64,000 nucleotides of DNA from Bacteroidota bacterium (GTDB taxonomy: Bacteria; Bacteroidota; Bacteroidia; Bacteroidales; FEN-979). The position numbers were made by a program, and so were the translations under genes. Below are positions 46,327 through 52,722 of this stretch, piece after piece. The DNA lies in NCBI GenBank assembly GCA_026391835.1, contig JAPLDF010000073.1:1-64000 (forward strand), in the 5' to 3' direction. The notes below the pieces were generated by a model that searched no databases, was not told the DNA's origin, and saw only the letters and a list, made by a program, of their open reading frames with translations. Numbering within the stretch: position 1 is the stretch's first letter; each line of letters begins with the position of its first letter.

Positions 46327-46366
46327 ACCGCGGAGAACGCGGAGTAAGCCGCAGAGAGCCGCAGAG
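46327..46366. repeat. GC-rich repeat, left copy of an inverted pair around the GxxExxY gene
   Basis: The array ACCGCGGAGAACGCGGAG and following GCAGAG-type units directly abut the GxxExxY stop codon. Its first 18 nt match the reverse complement of 46777-46794 at 17 of 18 positions. Confidence 0.75.
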
Positions 46367-46747
46367 TTAATAGTTGTTTACGACACGTTTTATTCCGTTT
46401 GCTAATTTTACGACATTGAAATTAATTAGAAGGCCTACCTTGCATTTTGACAGGCGCAGATAAGTTAAAATTTGTGCAAGGTGAATGTCGTTCAATGCTT
46501 CAACAGATTTGATTTCCAGAATTACTTTTTTGCTCACGATAAAGTCCAGCCTGTATCCACAGTCCAGCCTTACCTCTTCGTAAATCAGTGGCAATGGTTT
46601 TTGTCTTTCAATTTCCAGGACAGTCTTAAGCATCTCATAATGCAAACACTCTTCATATGCCGACTCCAGTAACCCGGGTCCAAGAGCTTTATGCACATTG
46701 ATGGCACAGCCTATAATAATTTCTGTGATTTCATTTTCATTCATCAT
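46367..46747 (-). CDS. GxxExxY family protein
   Basis: A 126-residue protein of the GxxExxY family, named for a motif seen here as GPGLLESAYEECL (about residues 22-34). It is followed by a central LDCGYRLDFIVSKKVILEIKS block, which has the look of a PD-(D/E)XK-type nuclease core (D, then ExK). Function is not established. Family members are small, widespread in bacterial genomes and often flanked by short repeats (general recollection). Here a GC-rich repeat lies on each side in inverted orientation. The gene interrupts an otherwise functional starch operon between malQ and the neopullulanase, so I read it as an inserted element. Confidence 0.88.
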   Translation of the reverse strand: MMNENEITEIIIGCAINVHKALGPGLLESAYEECLHYEMLKTVLEIERQKPLPLIYEEVRLDCGYRLDFIVSKKVILEIKSVEALNDIHLAQILTYLRLSKCKVGLLINFNVVKLANGIKRVVNNY

Positions 46748-46765
46748 TCACTCTTTTCTGACGAT

Positions 46766-46795
46766 CTCCGCGCCTTCTCCGCGTTCTCTGCGGTT
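46766..46795. repeat. GC-rich repeat, right copy of an inverted pair around the GxxExxY gene
   Basis: CTCCGCG, CTTCTCCGCG and TTCTCTGCGG units lie 18 nt upstream of the GxxExxY start. Their reverse complement begins ACCGCAGAGAACGCGGAG, matching the left copy with one difference in 18. Confidence 0.75.
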
Positions 46796-48305
46796 ACATT
46801 TTAATTTTTAATTTTTTGGTCCTTCCGAACAAGACAGTTAAATGTGCCAGTTTTGCAGCCAGTTCAGGTGTGAAGACACTGCCGTCGACCCTCCATTGCC
46901 AGTTGTTCTGGGTTGTGCCGGGCAGGTTCATCCGTGCCGAAGTGTCAAGCCCGAGCAGGTCCTGCATCGGAACGATGGCAGTATAAGCCACCGATGCCCA
47001 TGCAAGGCGGATAAACGACCAGTGAATGTCATGGTCGCCGGTATTGAGGTAATCCAGCACATATTTCCGGTCGTAGGGGGTCGCATTGTTAAACCAGCCC
47101 ACAACAGTGTCGTTGTCGTGGGTGCCGGTATAAACCAGGCAGTTTTTTACATAGTTGTGCGGGATATAGTCGTTGGCTTCTGATGAGTCGAAGGCAAACT
47201 GAAGGATCTTCATGCCGGGAAGGCCGAACCCGTCGCGGAGTTCTTCCACATCCGGGGTGATCACGCCAAGGTCTTCGGCAATGATAGGCAGGTCGCCGAA
47301 TTCGACACGAAGCGCATCGAAGAAATCTTTGCCCGGGCAGGTGATCCATTCACCTTTTATAGCGGTTTTTTCAGCGTACGGCACCGCCCAGTAGGCAGCA
47401 AACCCGCGGAAATGGTCGATGCGGATGATGTCGTACAGGAAGAGGCTCGTCCTGATACGGTCAATCCACCACTGGTAGCCGGTCGCTTTCAGCACATCCC
47501 AGCGGAAAAGGGGATTCCCCCACAACTGACCGGTTTCACTGAAATAATCGGGTGGGACCCCGCCGACGCGGACTGGGTTCAGGTTTTCGTCAAACTCGAA
47601 AATTTCAGGATTGCCCCATGCATCAGCGCTGTCGAGTGCCACATACAATGGGATATCCCCGATGATCTTTACGTTATGGTTGTGGGCATACTCCTTGACA
47701 GCATTCCACTGCCTGAAAAAGAGGAACTGCATGAATTTATGAAAGTCGATCTCCTCATGAAGCATCGTCTGGATGGCTTTTATGGCTTCGTTCTCCCTCG
47801 TTTTCAACGGATTTTCCCAGAGATACCACGGCTTTTGGTCGCGGTTTGCCTTGATGGCCCTGAAGAGTGCATAATCGTTGATCCATTTCGCCTGGTCTTT
47901 CAGGAAATTGCGGTAAGCCATTTTTTCGAGGTTATCCGCATACAGGGTAAACGCGTGATGGGCCTTTTGCAACAAGGTGAGCCTTGTTTTCTGAACATTC
48001 TCGAAATCAACGCGTTCATTTGAGAAATGAGGATAATCTGCCAGGTCGTCGGCATGAAGCAGGCGGGATTTTACCAGGATATCGAGGTCGATCAGATTCG
48101 GGTTGCCGGCATGTGCCGAGAAACACTGGTAAGGTGAATCGGCATACCCGGTTGGCCCGAGGGGAAGGATTTGCCAGTATTGCTGTTTTGCATTCGCAAG
48201 GAAATCAATAAACTCAAAAGCTGCCTTTCCAAGGGTTCCGATCCCATATTTACCGGGAAGCGAAGTTGGGTGCATTAAAATTCCGCTTGATCTTTCTTTA
48301 AGCAT
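46794..48305 (-). CDS. malQ: 4-alpha-glucanotransferase (GH77)
   Basis: Cytoplasmic disproportionating enzyme (amylomaltase) that transfers maltosyl units between maltodextrins and releases glucose. I chose the ATG at 48305 (503 residues) because it starts MLKERSSGILMHPTSLPG, the usual N-terminus; the 106 residues upstream in frame are non-homologous shadow. Conserved GH77 residues are IRIDHF (nucleophile Asp297), IIAEDLG (acid/base Glu344) and TGTHDND (Asp397). Length is that of the plain bacterial/plant D-enzyme type without the long CBM20-bearing N-terminus common in Bacteroides. It follows the MFS gene 48368-49693 and should act on what that transporter brings in. Confidence 0.96.
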   Translation of the reverse strand: MLKERSSGILMHPTSLPGKYGIGTLGKAAFEFIDFLANAKQQYWQILPLGPTGYADSPYQCFSAHAGNPNLIDLDILVKSRLLHADDLADYPHFSNERVDFENVQKTRLTLLQKAHHAFTLYADNLEKMAYRNFLKDQAKWINDYALFRAIKANRDQKPWYLWENPLKTRENEAIKAIQTMLHEEIDFHKFMQFLFFRQWNAVKEYAHNHNVKIIGDIPLYVALDSADAWGNPEIFEFDENLNPVRVGGVPPDYFSETGQLWGNPLFRWDVLKATGYQWWIDRIRTSLFLYDIIRIDHFRGFAAYWAVPYAEKTAIKGEWITCPGKDFFDALRVEFGDLPIIAEDLGVITPDVEELRDGFGLPGMKILQFAFDSSEANDYIPHNYVKNCLVYTGTHDNDTVVGWFNNATPYDRKYVLDYLNTGDHDIHWSFIRLAWASVAYTAIVPMQDLLGLDTSARMNLPGTTQNNWQWRVDGSVFTPELAAKLAHLTVLFGRTKKLKIKM

Positions 48306-48339
48306 TTTATCTTTGATTAGGTACGTAAAATAAATAATG

Positions 48340-48384
48340 AAGACAATGGAAACAATGCAAGCATTGTTTACATTGTTTGCATTT
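48340..48384. repeat. nonamer array with internal palindrome, running through an MFS stop codon
   Basis: Five 9-nt units: AAGACAATG, GAAACAATG, CAAGCATTG, TTTACATTG, TTTGCATTT. The middle forms a near-palindrome (AAACAATGC-AA-GCATTGTTT). The stop codon of the MFS gene (48368-48370) lies in the fourth unit, so the repeat encodes its last residues. Confidence 0.6.
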
Positions 48385-49693
48385 TTTTTTCCTTTATGAA
48401 CATCGCGCTGATCGCTCCAAGGAACATGCTTACCCCGGCCATCACAAGGCACAGGATGGGGTTGTCGGCAAAGAAATACTTCAGGATCAGACCGCTTACA
48501 ACGCCGCTTACAATTTGCGGTATGGTAATGGACATGTTGAACAGACCCATGTACACGCCCATTTTTTTCGGGGGAATGGAACTGGCGAGCATGGCGTAAG
48601 GCATGGCCAGAATACTTCCCCATGCGATACCGATACCGATCATCGGGATGATAAGGTAATGCGGATCACTGATGATGAGGAAAGACAGCAATGACAGGCC
48701 ACCTGCGCACAGGGCGAGGGCATGGGTCACCTTTTTTGAAAGCTTTTTTGCAACGACAGGAAGGAACATCGCGATGATGGCTGAAACACCATTGTAAATG
48801 CCAAACAAAATTCCGACCCAGTTGCCGGCTTCCTGGAACGCCACCGCGTTGGCATCGGTGGTATGATAGAATTTAAGTGCGACTGCAGGTGTCGTGAACA
48901 CCCACATCGAAAACAGGGCGAACCACGAAAAAAACTGCACAAGCAGCAGTTTGAGCATGATGGGCGGTATGATGAACTTACCGGGTTTCACCTCTGCTTC
49001 CTGCGTGCCCGGTTCTTCGGGAGGATATTCAGAGGTGGTAAATACAGTCCACAAAATCGTGGAAAGCAATATGAAGGCCCCGAAATAGAATGAATAGGTT
49101 ACGTTGTCAGGAACCAGCCCGTTTGCACTGGCATTTTTTGAAATCCCCATCCAGTTGCCCAGGATATACGGAAGCCAGGACCCGATCACCGCCCCGATCC
49201 CGATGAGGAGAGTTTGGACAGAAAAACCAAGCGTATGCTGTTCCTCCGGAAGTTTATCTGCAACGAGCGCCCGGAAGGGTTCCATGGAAATGTTGATGGA
49301 AGCATCCATGATCATGAGGAGTCCCCCGCCGATAAACATCGGGGCTATGAAGGATGCCAGGTGTGGCGCATTGGGCATGAGGACGAGTGCGATGCTGGTT
49401 AAAAATGCGCCTACCAGGAAGTAGGGCCTCCTGCGGCCGAGCCGGCACCATGTTTTATCGCTCATGTACCCGATGATCGGCTGAATGATCATCCCTGTGA
49501 TGGGTGCAACCAGCCAGAACCAGCTCAGCTGGTGCACGTCGGCGCCAAAAGTCAGTAAAATCCGGGAGGCGTTCCCGTTCTGCAATGCAAACCCAAACTG
49601 GATCCCCAGGAATCCGAAACTCATGTTCCACACCTGCCAGAATCGCAGGGGGGGCTTGATTTTGCCCGGATTCTTGATTTTTATTTTTTCCAT
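48368..49693 (-). CDS. MFS sugar transporter (SLC45/maltodextrin type), second copy
   Basis: A 441-residue, 12-helix MFS protein with a cytoplasmic start KPPLRFWQVWNMSFGFLGIQFGFALQ. The loop motif GYMSDKTWCRLGRRRPYFLVG between TM2 and TM3 is of SLC45/glycoside transporter type. It is distantly similar to the other MFS protein of the locus (42992-44287), so two different maltodextrin importers may be encoded. It heads a minus-strand run with malQ 62 nt downstream. A TACTTTTG -7 candidate lies only 5 nt before the ATG, so the message may be leaderless. Confidence 0.88.
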   Translation of the reverse strand: MEKIKIKNPGKIKPPLRFWQVWNMSFGFLGIQFGFALQNGNASRILLTFGADVHQLSWFWLVAPITGMIIQPIIGYMSDKTWCRLGRRRPYFLVGAFLTSIALVLMPNAPHLASFIAPMFIGGGLLMIMDASINISMEPFRALVADKLPEEQHTLGFSVQTLLIGIGAVIGSWLPYILGNWMGISKNASANGLVPDNVTYSFYFGAFILLSTILWTVFTTSEYPPEEPGTQEAEVKPGKFIIPPIMLKLLLVQFFSWFALFSMWVFTTPAVALKFYHTTDANAVAFQEAGNWVGILFGIYNGVSAIIAMFLPVVAKKLSKKVTHALALCAGGLSLLSFLIISDPHYLIIPMIGIGIAWGSILAMPYAMLASSIPPKKMGVYMGLFNMSITIPQIVSGVVSGLILKYFFADNPILCLVMAGVSMFLGAISAMFIKEKKMQTM

Positions 49694-49697
49694 GGTT

Positions 49698-49705
49698 CAA
49701 AAGTA
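49698..49705 (-). promoter_or_regulatory. -7 element 5 nt before the MFS start codon
   Basis: Minus strand TACTTTTG matches TAnnTTTG. Its distance to the ATG at 49693 would put the transcription start at or next to the start codon. A related TACTTTTA faces the other way at 49718-49725, toward pepE. Confidence 0.35.
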
Positions 49706-49742
49706 AGAACTTTCTATTACTTTTATGCCCCAAATTAACCGT

Positions 49743-50486
49743 ATGATCCGAAATCTTTTATTGATCAGCAATTCAACCAATGCCGGCGAGGAATATCTTG
49801 CCTGGCCCCGTACCCATATCAAGGATTTCCTGTCGGGATTCGGTGTGCGCAATGTCCTGTTCATCCCGTATGCCGGCGTAAACCTCACTGCATCAAGTGT
49901 TGAAAAATCATTTGACCTGTATGAGGACCGGGTGAAGAAAATTTTCAGGGAGATGGGTTTTTTGCTGCATTCCATCCACCGGGAATCCAATCCGGTTGTT
50001 GCCGTGAACGAAGCTGAAGCCATTGTGATCGGGGGAGGCAATACTTTTCACCTGGCACTGGCGATGCAGGAATACGGTTTGATGGAGGCGATCCGCCGGA
50101 AAGTTTTTCGCGGAATACCTTTCGTTGGCTGGAGTGCAGGTGCCAACGTGGCCTGCCCGACGATGAAAACTACCAACGACATGCCTATCTGTGAGCCGCC
50201 ATCATTTAACTGTCTTAAATTCATTCCGTTCCAGATCAACCCGCACTACCTGGATGTCAATCCCGAAGGCCATGCCGGTGAGACCCGCGAGCAGCGGATC
50301 CTGGAATTTCTCACGGTGAACCGCGAAACTACGGTGGTCGGGCTGCGCGAAGGCTGCCTGCTGAAGGTTATCGGCGATACCATGAACCTGGTAGGAAGCC
50401 GCCCCCTGCGCCTCTTCCGTTTTGGCATGGAAGCCCAGGAGTTCAAGGAGAACGAAAACCTGGATTTTTTGCTGGCGCAATCCTGA
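49743..50486 (+). CDS. pepE: alpha-aspartyl dipeptidase PepE (peptidase family S51)
   Basis: Cytoplasmic serine peptidase that splits dipeptides with N-terminal aspartate. I chose the ATG at 49743 (247 residues), because it aligns with the E. coli start (LLLISNST against LLLLSNST) and leaves room for a promoter. An in-frame ATG at 49725 would add six residues. The nucleophile Ser lies in GWSAGAN, with NDMPI and QINPH giving the Asp and His of the triad. GGGNTF and EGHAGETREQR are family signatures. It is divergent from the MFS gene across a very short gap and is not obviously part of starch metabolism. Confidence 0.95.
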   Translation: MIRNLLLISNSTNAGEEYLAWPRTHIKDFLSGFGVRNVLFIPYAGVNLTASSVEKSFDLYEDRVKKIFREMGFLLHSIHRESNPVVAVNEAEAIVIGGGNTFHLALAMQEYGLMEAIRRKVFRGIPFVGWSAGANVACPTMKTTNDMPICEPPSFNCLKFIPFQINPHYLDVNPEGHAGETREQRILEFLTVNRETTVVGLREGCLLKVIGDTMNLVGSRPLRLFRFGMEAQEFKENENLDFLLAQS

Positions 50487-50511
50487 AATGACTCCCTCTG
50501 AAGGGTTCCGG

Positions 50512-50928
50512 CTACATCAACCCTGCGTTTTTCAAGATCTCTCTTAATTTTGGCTGGTGTTCGGCAAATTCGCGCAGGGCATTGAGTGTTTTAAGGTTAT
50601 CTCTTTTCATTGGTGCAAGAGAAAGTTTTCGGTCCCAGAATGCAAAACCAAAAACACTTACCATCATGGAAGTGAATATACCAACGATGGCCCAGAGGAA
50701 ATTGAAAAGCTGGTCGAACCGCTTGTTCATAGCCTCGAACCGTTTGTCTATCGACTCGAAACGTTGGTCTATCGACTCGAAACGCTGGTTAATTGCTTCA
50801 ACCTTTTGTTCTGTCCTGATGATCCGGTCACGGTCTTCCAGTGTGAATGGGATCTCCTTAGTTTCTGCCATGGAGAATGATGGCAATACCAATAAGAAAA
50901 ACACGAGAATTTTCAGGATTGTTTTCAT
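50512..50928 (-). CDS. small coiled-coil membrane protein with heptad repeats
   Basis: A 138-residue protein with signal peptide or first membrane helix (to SMAET, about 21). Residues about 45-75 form a coiled coil of repeated RFESIDQ-type heptads, followed by one membrane helix (about 77-98, FLWAIVGIFTSMMVSVFGFAFW) and a charged C-terminus. Similar proteins occur widely in bacteria and archaea without known function. If the first segment is cleaved, the coiled coil is periplasmic and the tail cytoplasmic. The heptads are encoded by a 21-nt tandem repeat. It lies between pepE (convergent) and the T9SS protein, with a promoter candidate and a perfect palindrome upstream. Confidence 0.7.
   Translation of the reverse strand: MKTILKILVFFLLVLPSFSMAETKEIPFTLEDRDRIIRTEQKVEAINQRFESIDQRFESIDKRFEAMNKRFDQLFNFLWAIVGIFTSMMVSVFGFAFWDRKLSLAPMKRDNLKTLNALREFAEHQPKLREILKNAGLM
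50715..50798 (-). repeat. 21-nt tandem repeat, 4 units, encoding the coiled-coil heptads
   Basis: Four 21-nt units, each starting CGAA[AC]CG and each encoding one heptad (RFDQ/ESI type). The two middle units differ at only two positions (50736-50756 and 50757-50777). The frame and heptad phase survive any gain or loss of units. Confidence 0.85.
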
Positions 50929-50972
50929 TTTTTTCCGGATTTAAGTTTTGTTGCTTAATCCGTTATCCAATG

Positions 50973-50980
50973 CAAAGGTA
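50973..50980 (-). promoter_or_regulatory. -7 element for the coiled-coil gene
   Basis: Minus strand TACCTTTG (TAnnTTTG), 44 nt upstream of the start codon. The palindrome at 50992-51014 covers the position of the -33 element. Confidence 0.4.
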
Positions 50981-50991
50981 ATACAGAAATT

Positions 50992-51014
50992 GTGAAAAGT
51001 TGACAACTTTTCAC
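50992..51014. promoter_or_regulatory. perfect 23-bp palindrome: operator or stem-loop
   Basis: GTGAAAAGTTG, one central base, then CAACTTTTCAC: two perfect 11-nt arms. It sits 11 nt upstream of the -7 candidate of the coiled-coil gene and 28 nt after the stop of the T9SS gene. It could therefore bind a dimeric regulator or act as a weak terminator (low GC, poor T tract). Confidence 0.5.
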
Positions 51015-51042
51015 CACGATCCGAATTTTAAAGGGCGTGAAT

Positions 51043-52668
51043 CTAATACTTCATCACCCTGGCAACGCCCCGCTGTCCTGACTTTGTTGAAACCCTGAGC
51101 AGGTATAATCCGGCCGGCAGGGATCCAACTTCAAACCGGGTTGATTTGGATCCGATATTTTCCTTCATGAGAACTTCCTGGTCCAGGTAATTGATCAGTG
51201 CGACCTGGTCAATCTCTTTCCCGGATTCAACCGTGACGTAATCGCTGGCAGGATTGGGATAAACCCGTGTGATCAATGCGCCATGCTCATTCATGCCAAC
51301 ATCCCATGCCGAAATGCTGTTGGATGAAACAACGCGGACAGGATTCCCGGTAGCCGAGTCGCCGCTGGCGGCCCTCGGGGTTATTTCAAAAACCAGCCAT
51401 TTCCCTATATCCAGGGTGTCGACCACGTAGGTGATTTTCGTGGCGGAAGGAATAAAAGTGGTGTCGGTGCCGAGGGCGTTGTTGCTGCGAAGCCACCGGT
51501 AGGAGGAGATGCCTTCGGGGATGCCATTCACGTTTTCGTAGGAGTACGTCCCGCTAAGGAATTTATTGATGATTAAAAGCCCCTGGATGTTGACATCATA
51601 CGCCCACGGTGCCGTCGGTACGGATGGGTTGAGGTTGTTGTACTGGCATCCGAAGATGTTAGGATTTTGATTGATGGTATCGTGGAAAGCGTAAACCCGG
51701 TTTGGCTTTCCCGTTAATTCGGCGGTATTCCAGTTCCCGTTGATGCGGAATTTAAAGGAAAGGGGACCCTGGTTTATCCAGGCGGTATCCATAAACGTTT
51801 CAAGGGTGTACACGGTATCCTTGTCTGTGTCAAACAATACATCATTGGCGCCACTCCCGTTGAAATTGCCTGCAACGTCAAGGTAATCGGCGGTGATGTC
51901 AAAATGGTGTGCTTTCACATAATACCCCATGTCGCATTGAAAGGTCATCAGCCGTTTTGCTGGGTTGTAATTGTTGAAATCACTCGTAACTGTAAGCAGT
52001 GTGTCGGGTATCCTGACGATGCGGTTGGTGGTGTACTCCATTCCGCCTGTAGCGGCATTGATGCGGTATTTGTACTTTTGAACCGAGCCGGGAACCAGGA
52101 GGGTGTCTACATAGGAATAACTGAGCGTCGTATCGATGCGCTGCATTTTGGGCGAATCAGCCAGGGGGTTCATGGTTCCCACAATATAAACCGAGTCCGA
52201 CGCAGGGTTGAACATGCCGAATTGCGCGGCATACCGCATGTTGACGATGAAAGTGGTGACGTTGAGCGGCTCATTGTTCCACCATGCGGTCACACTCATA
52301 ACGCCCGGAAGTGCTTTCAAACTGCGACGGACTGTTTCTGGAACCGAATCGTTTATGCTGAAATGATAGTTGTATACAGTGCCTGAATCAAGCCGGTCCA
52401 AAAGGGTTGCTGTATAGATGTTACCGGGACCTGGGAGCAACCGCAAAGGTTCAACACTGTCCATTATGAGGTAAACATAACCTGAATCGGGGACGAAGAT
52501 GTGTTGATTTACAGCCCTGGTCATATTCAAACGGAAAGAGACGAACCCGGTTGTATCAGGGTTTGCTGAAAAGGCATTGAGGGAAAAAAACAAAATAAAT
52601 ACGGCAGGTACCAGCGCCATCATCAGCAGGGCTCTCCGGATGATGGCAGGGCGAATGAAAAGATTCAT
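51043..52668 (-). CDS. T9SS-exported protein with three starch-binding-like modules
   Basis: A 541-residue secreted protein with a long signal region to AFSAN (about 35). Three related beta-sandwich modules follow at about 40-125, 135-235 and 240-345. Each has a VNM-type first strand, a VYIVGTMN or LDVAGNFNG-type strand, a YKYRIN or FKFRING strand and a closing NR motif. I associate this pattern with E-set/CBM20-48-like modules on Bacteroidetes amylases. An Ig-like stretch and a type A T9SS tail (VYPNPASDYV to the end) complete it. No catalytic domain is visible, so a surface or released starch-binding protein is likely (inference from context). A TATCTTTG element (52700-52707) lies 32 nt upstream. 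Confidence 0.72.
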   Translation of the reverse strand: MNLFIRPAIIRRALLMMALVPAVFILFFSLNAFSANPDTTGFVSFRLNMTRAVNQHIFVPDSGYVYLIMDSVEPLRLLPGPGNIYTATLLDRLDSGTVYNYHFSINDSVPETVRRSLKALPGVMSVTAWWNNEPLNVTTFIVNMRYAAQFGMFNPASDSVYIVGTMNPLADSPKMQRIDTTLSYSYVDTLLVPGSVQKYKYRINAATGGMEYTTNRIVRIPDTLLTVTSDFNNYNPAKRLMTFQCDMGYYVKAHHFDITADYLDVAGNFNGSGANDVLFDTDKDTVYTLETFMDTAWINQGPLSFKFRINGNWNTAELTGKPNRVYAFHDTINQNPNIFGCQYNNLNPSVPTAPWAYDVNIQGLLIINKFLSGTYSYENVNGIPEGISSYRWLRSNNALGTDTTFIPSATKITYVVDTLDIGKWLVFEITPRAASGDSATGNPVRVVSSNSISAWDVGMNEHGALITRVYPNPASDYVTVESGKEIDQVALINYLDQEVLMKENIGSKSTRFEVGSLPAGLYLLRVSTKSGQRGVARVMKY

Positions 52669-52699
52669 AGGATCGTAAATTTAGCTCAGGATTGTGTGG

Positions 52700-52707
52700 C
52701 AAAGATA
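52700..52707 (-). promoter_or_regulatory. -7 element for the T9SS starch-binding-like gene
   Basis: Minus strand TATCTTTG (TAnnTTTG) in the short gap after glgB, 32 nt upstream of the start. No -33 match at the right distance. Confidence 0.38.
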
Positions 52708-52722
52708 CGAAAATATTGAAGG

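Noticed and set aside
48306-48623. 106-residue N-terminal extension of MalQ
   Set aside because: It overlaps the end of the MFS gene and the nonamer array; GH77 proteins start at MLKERSSGIL.
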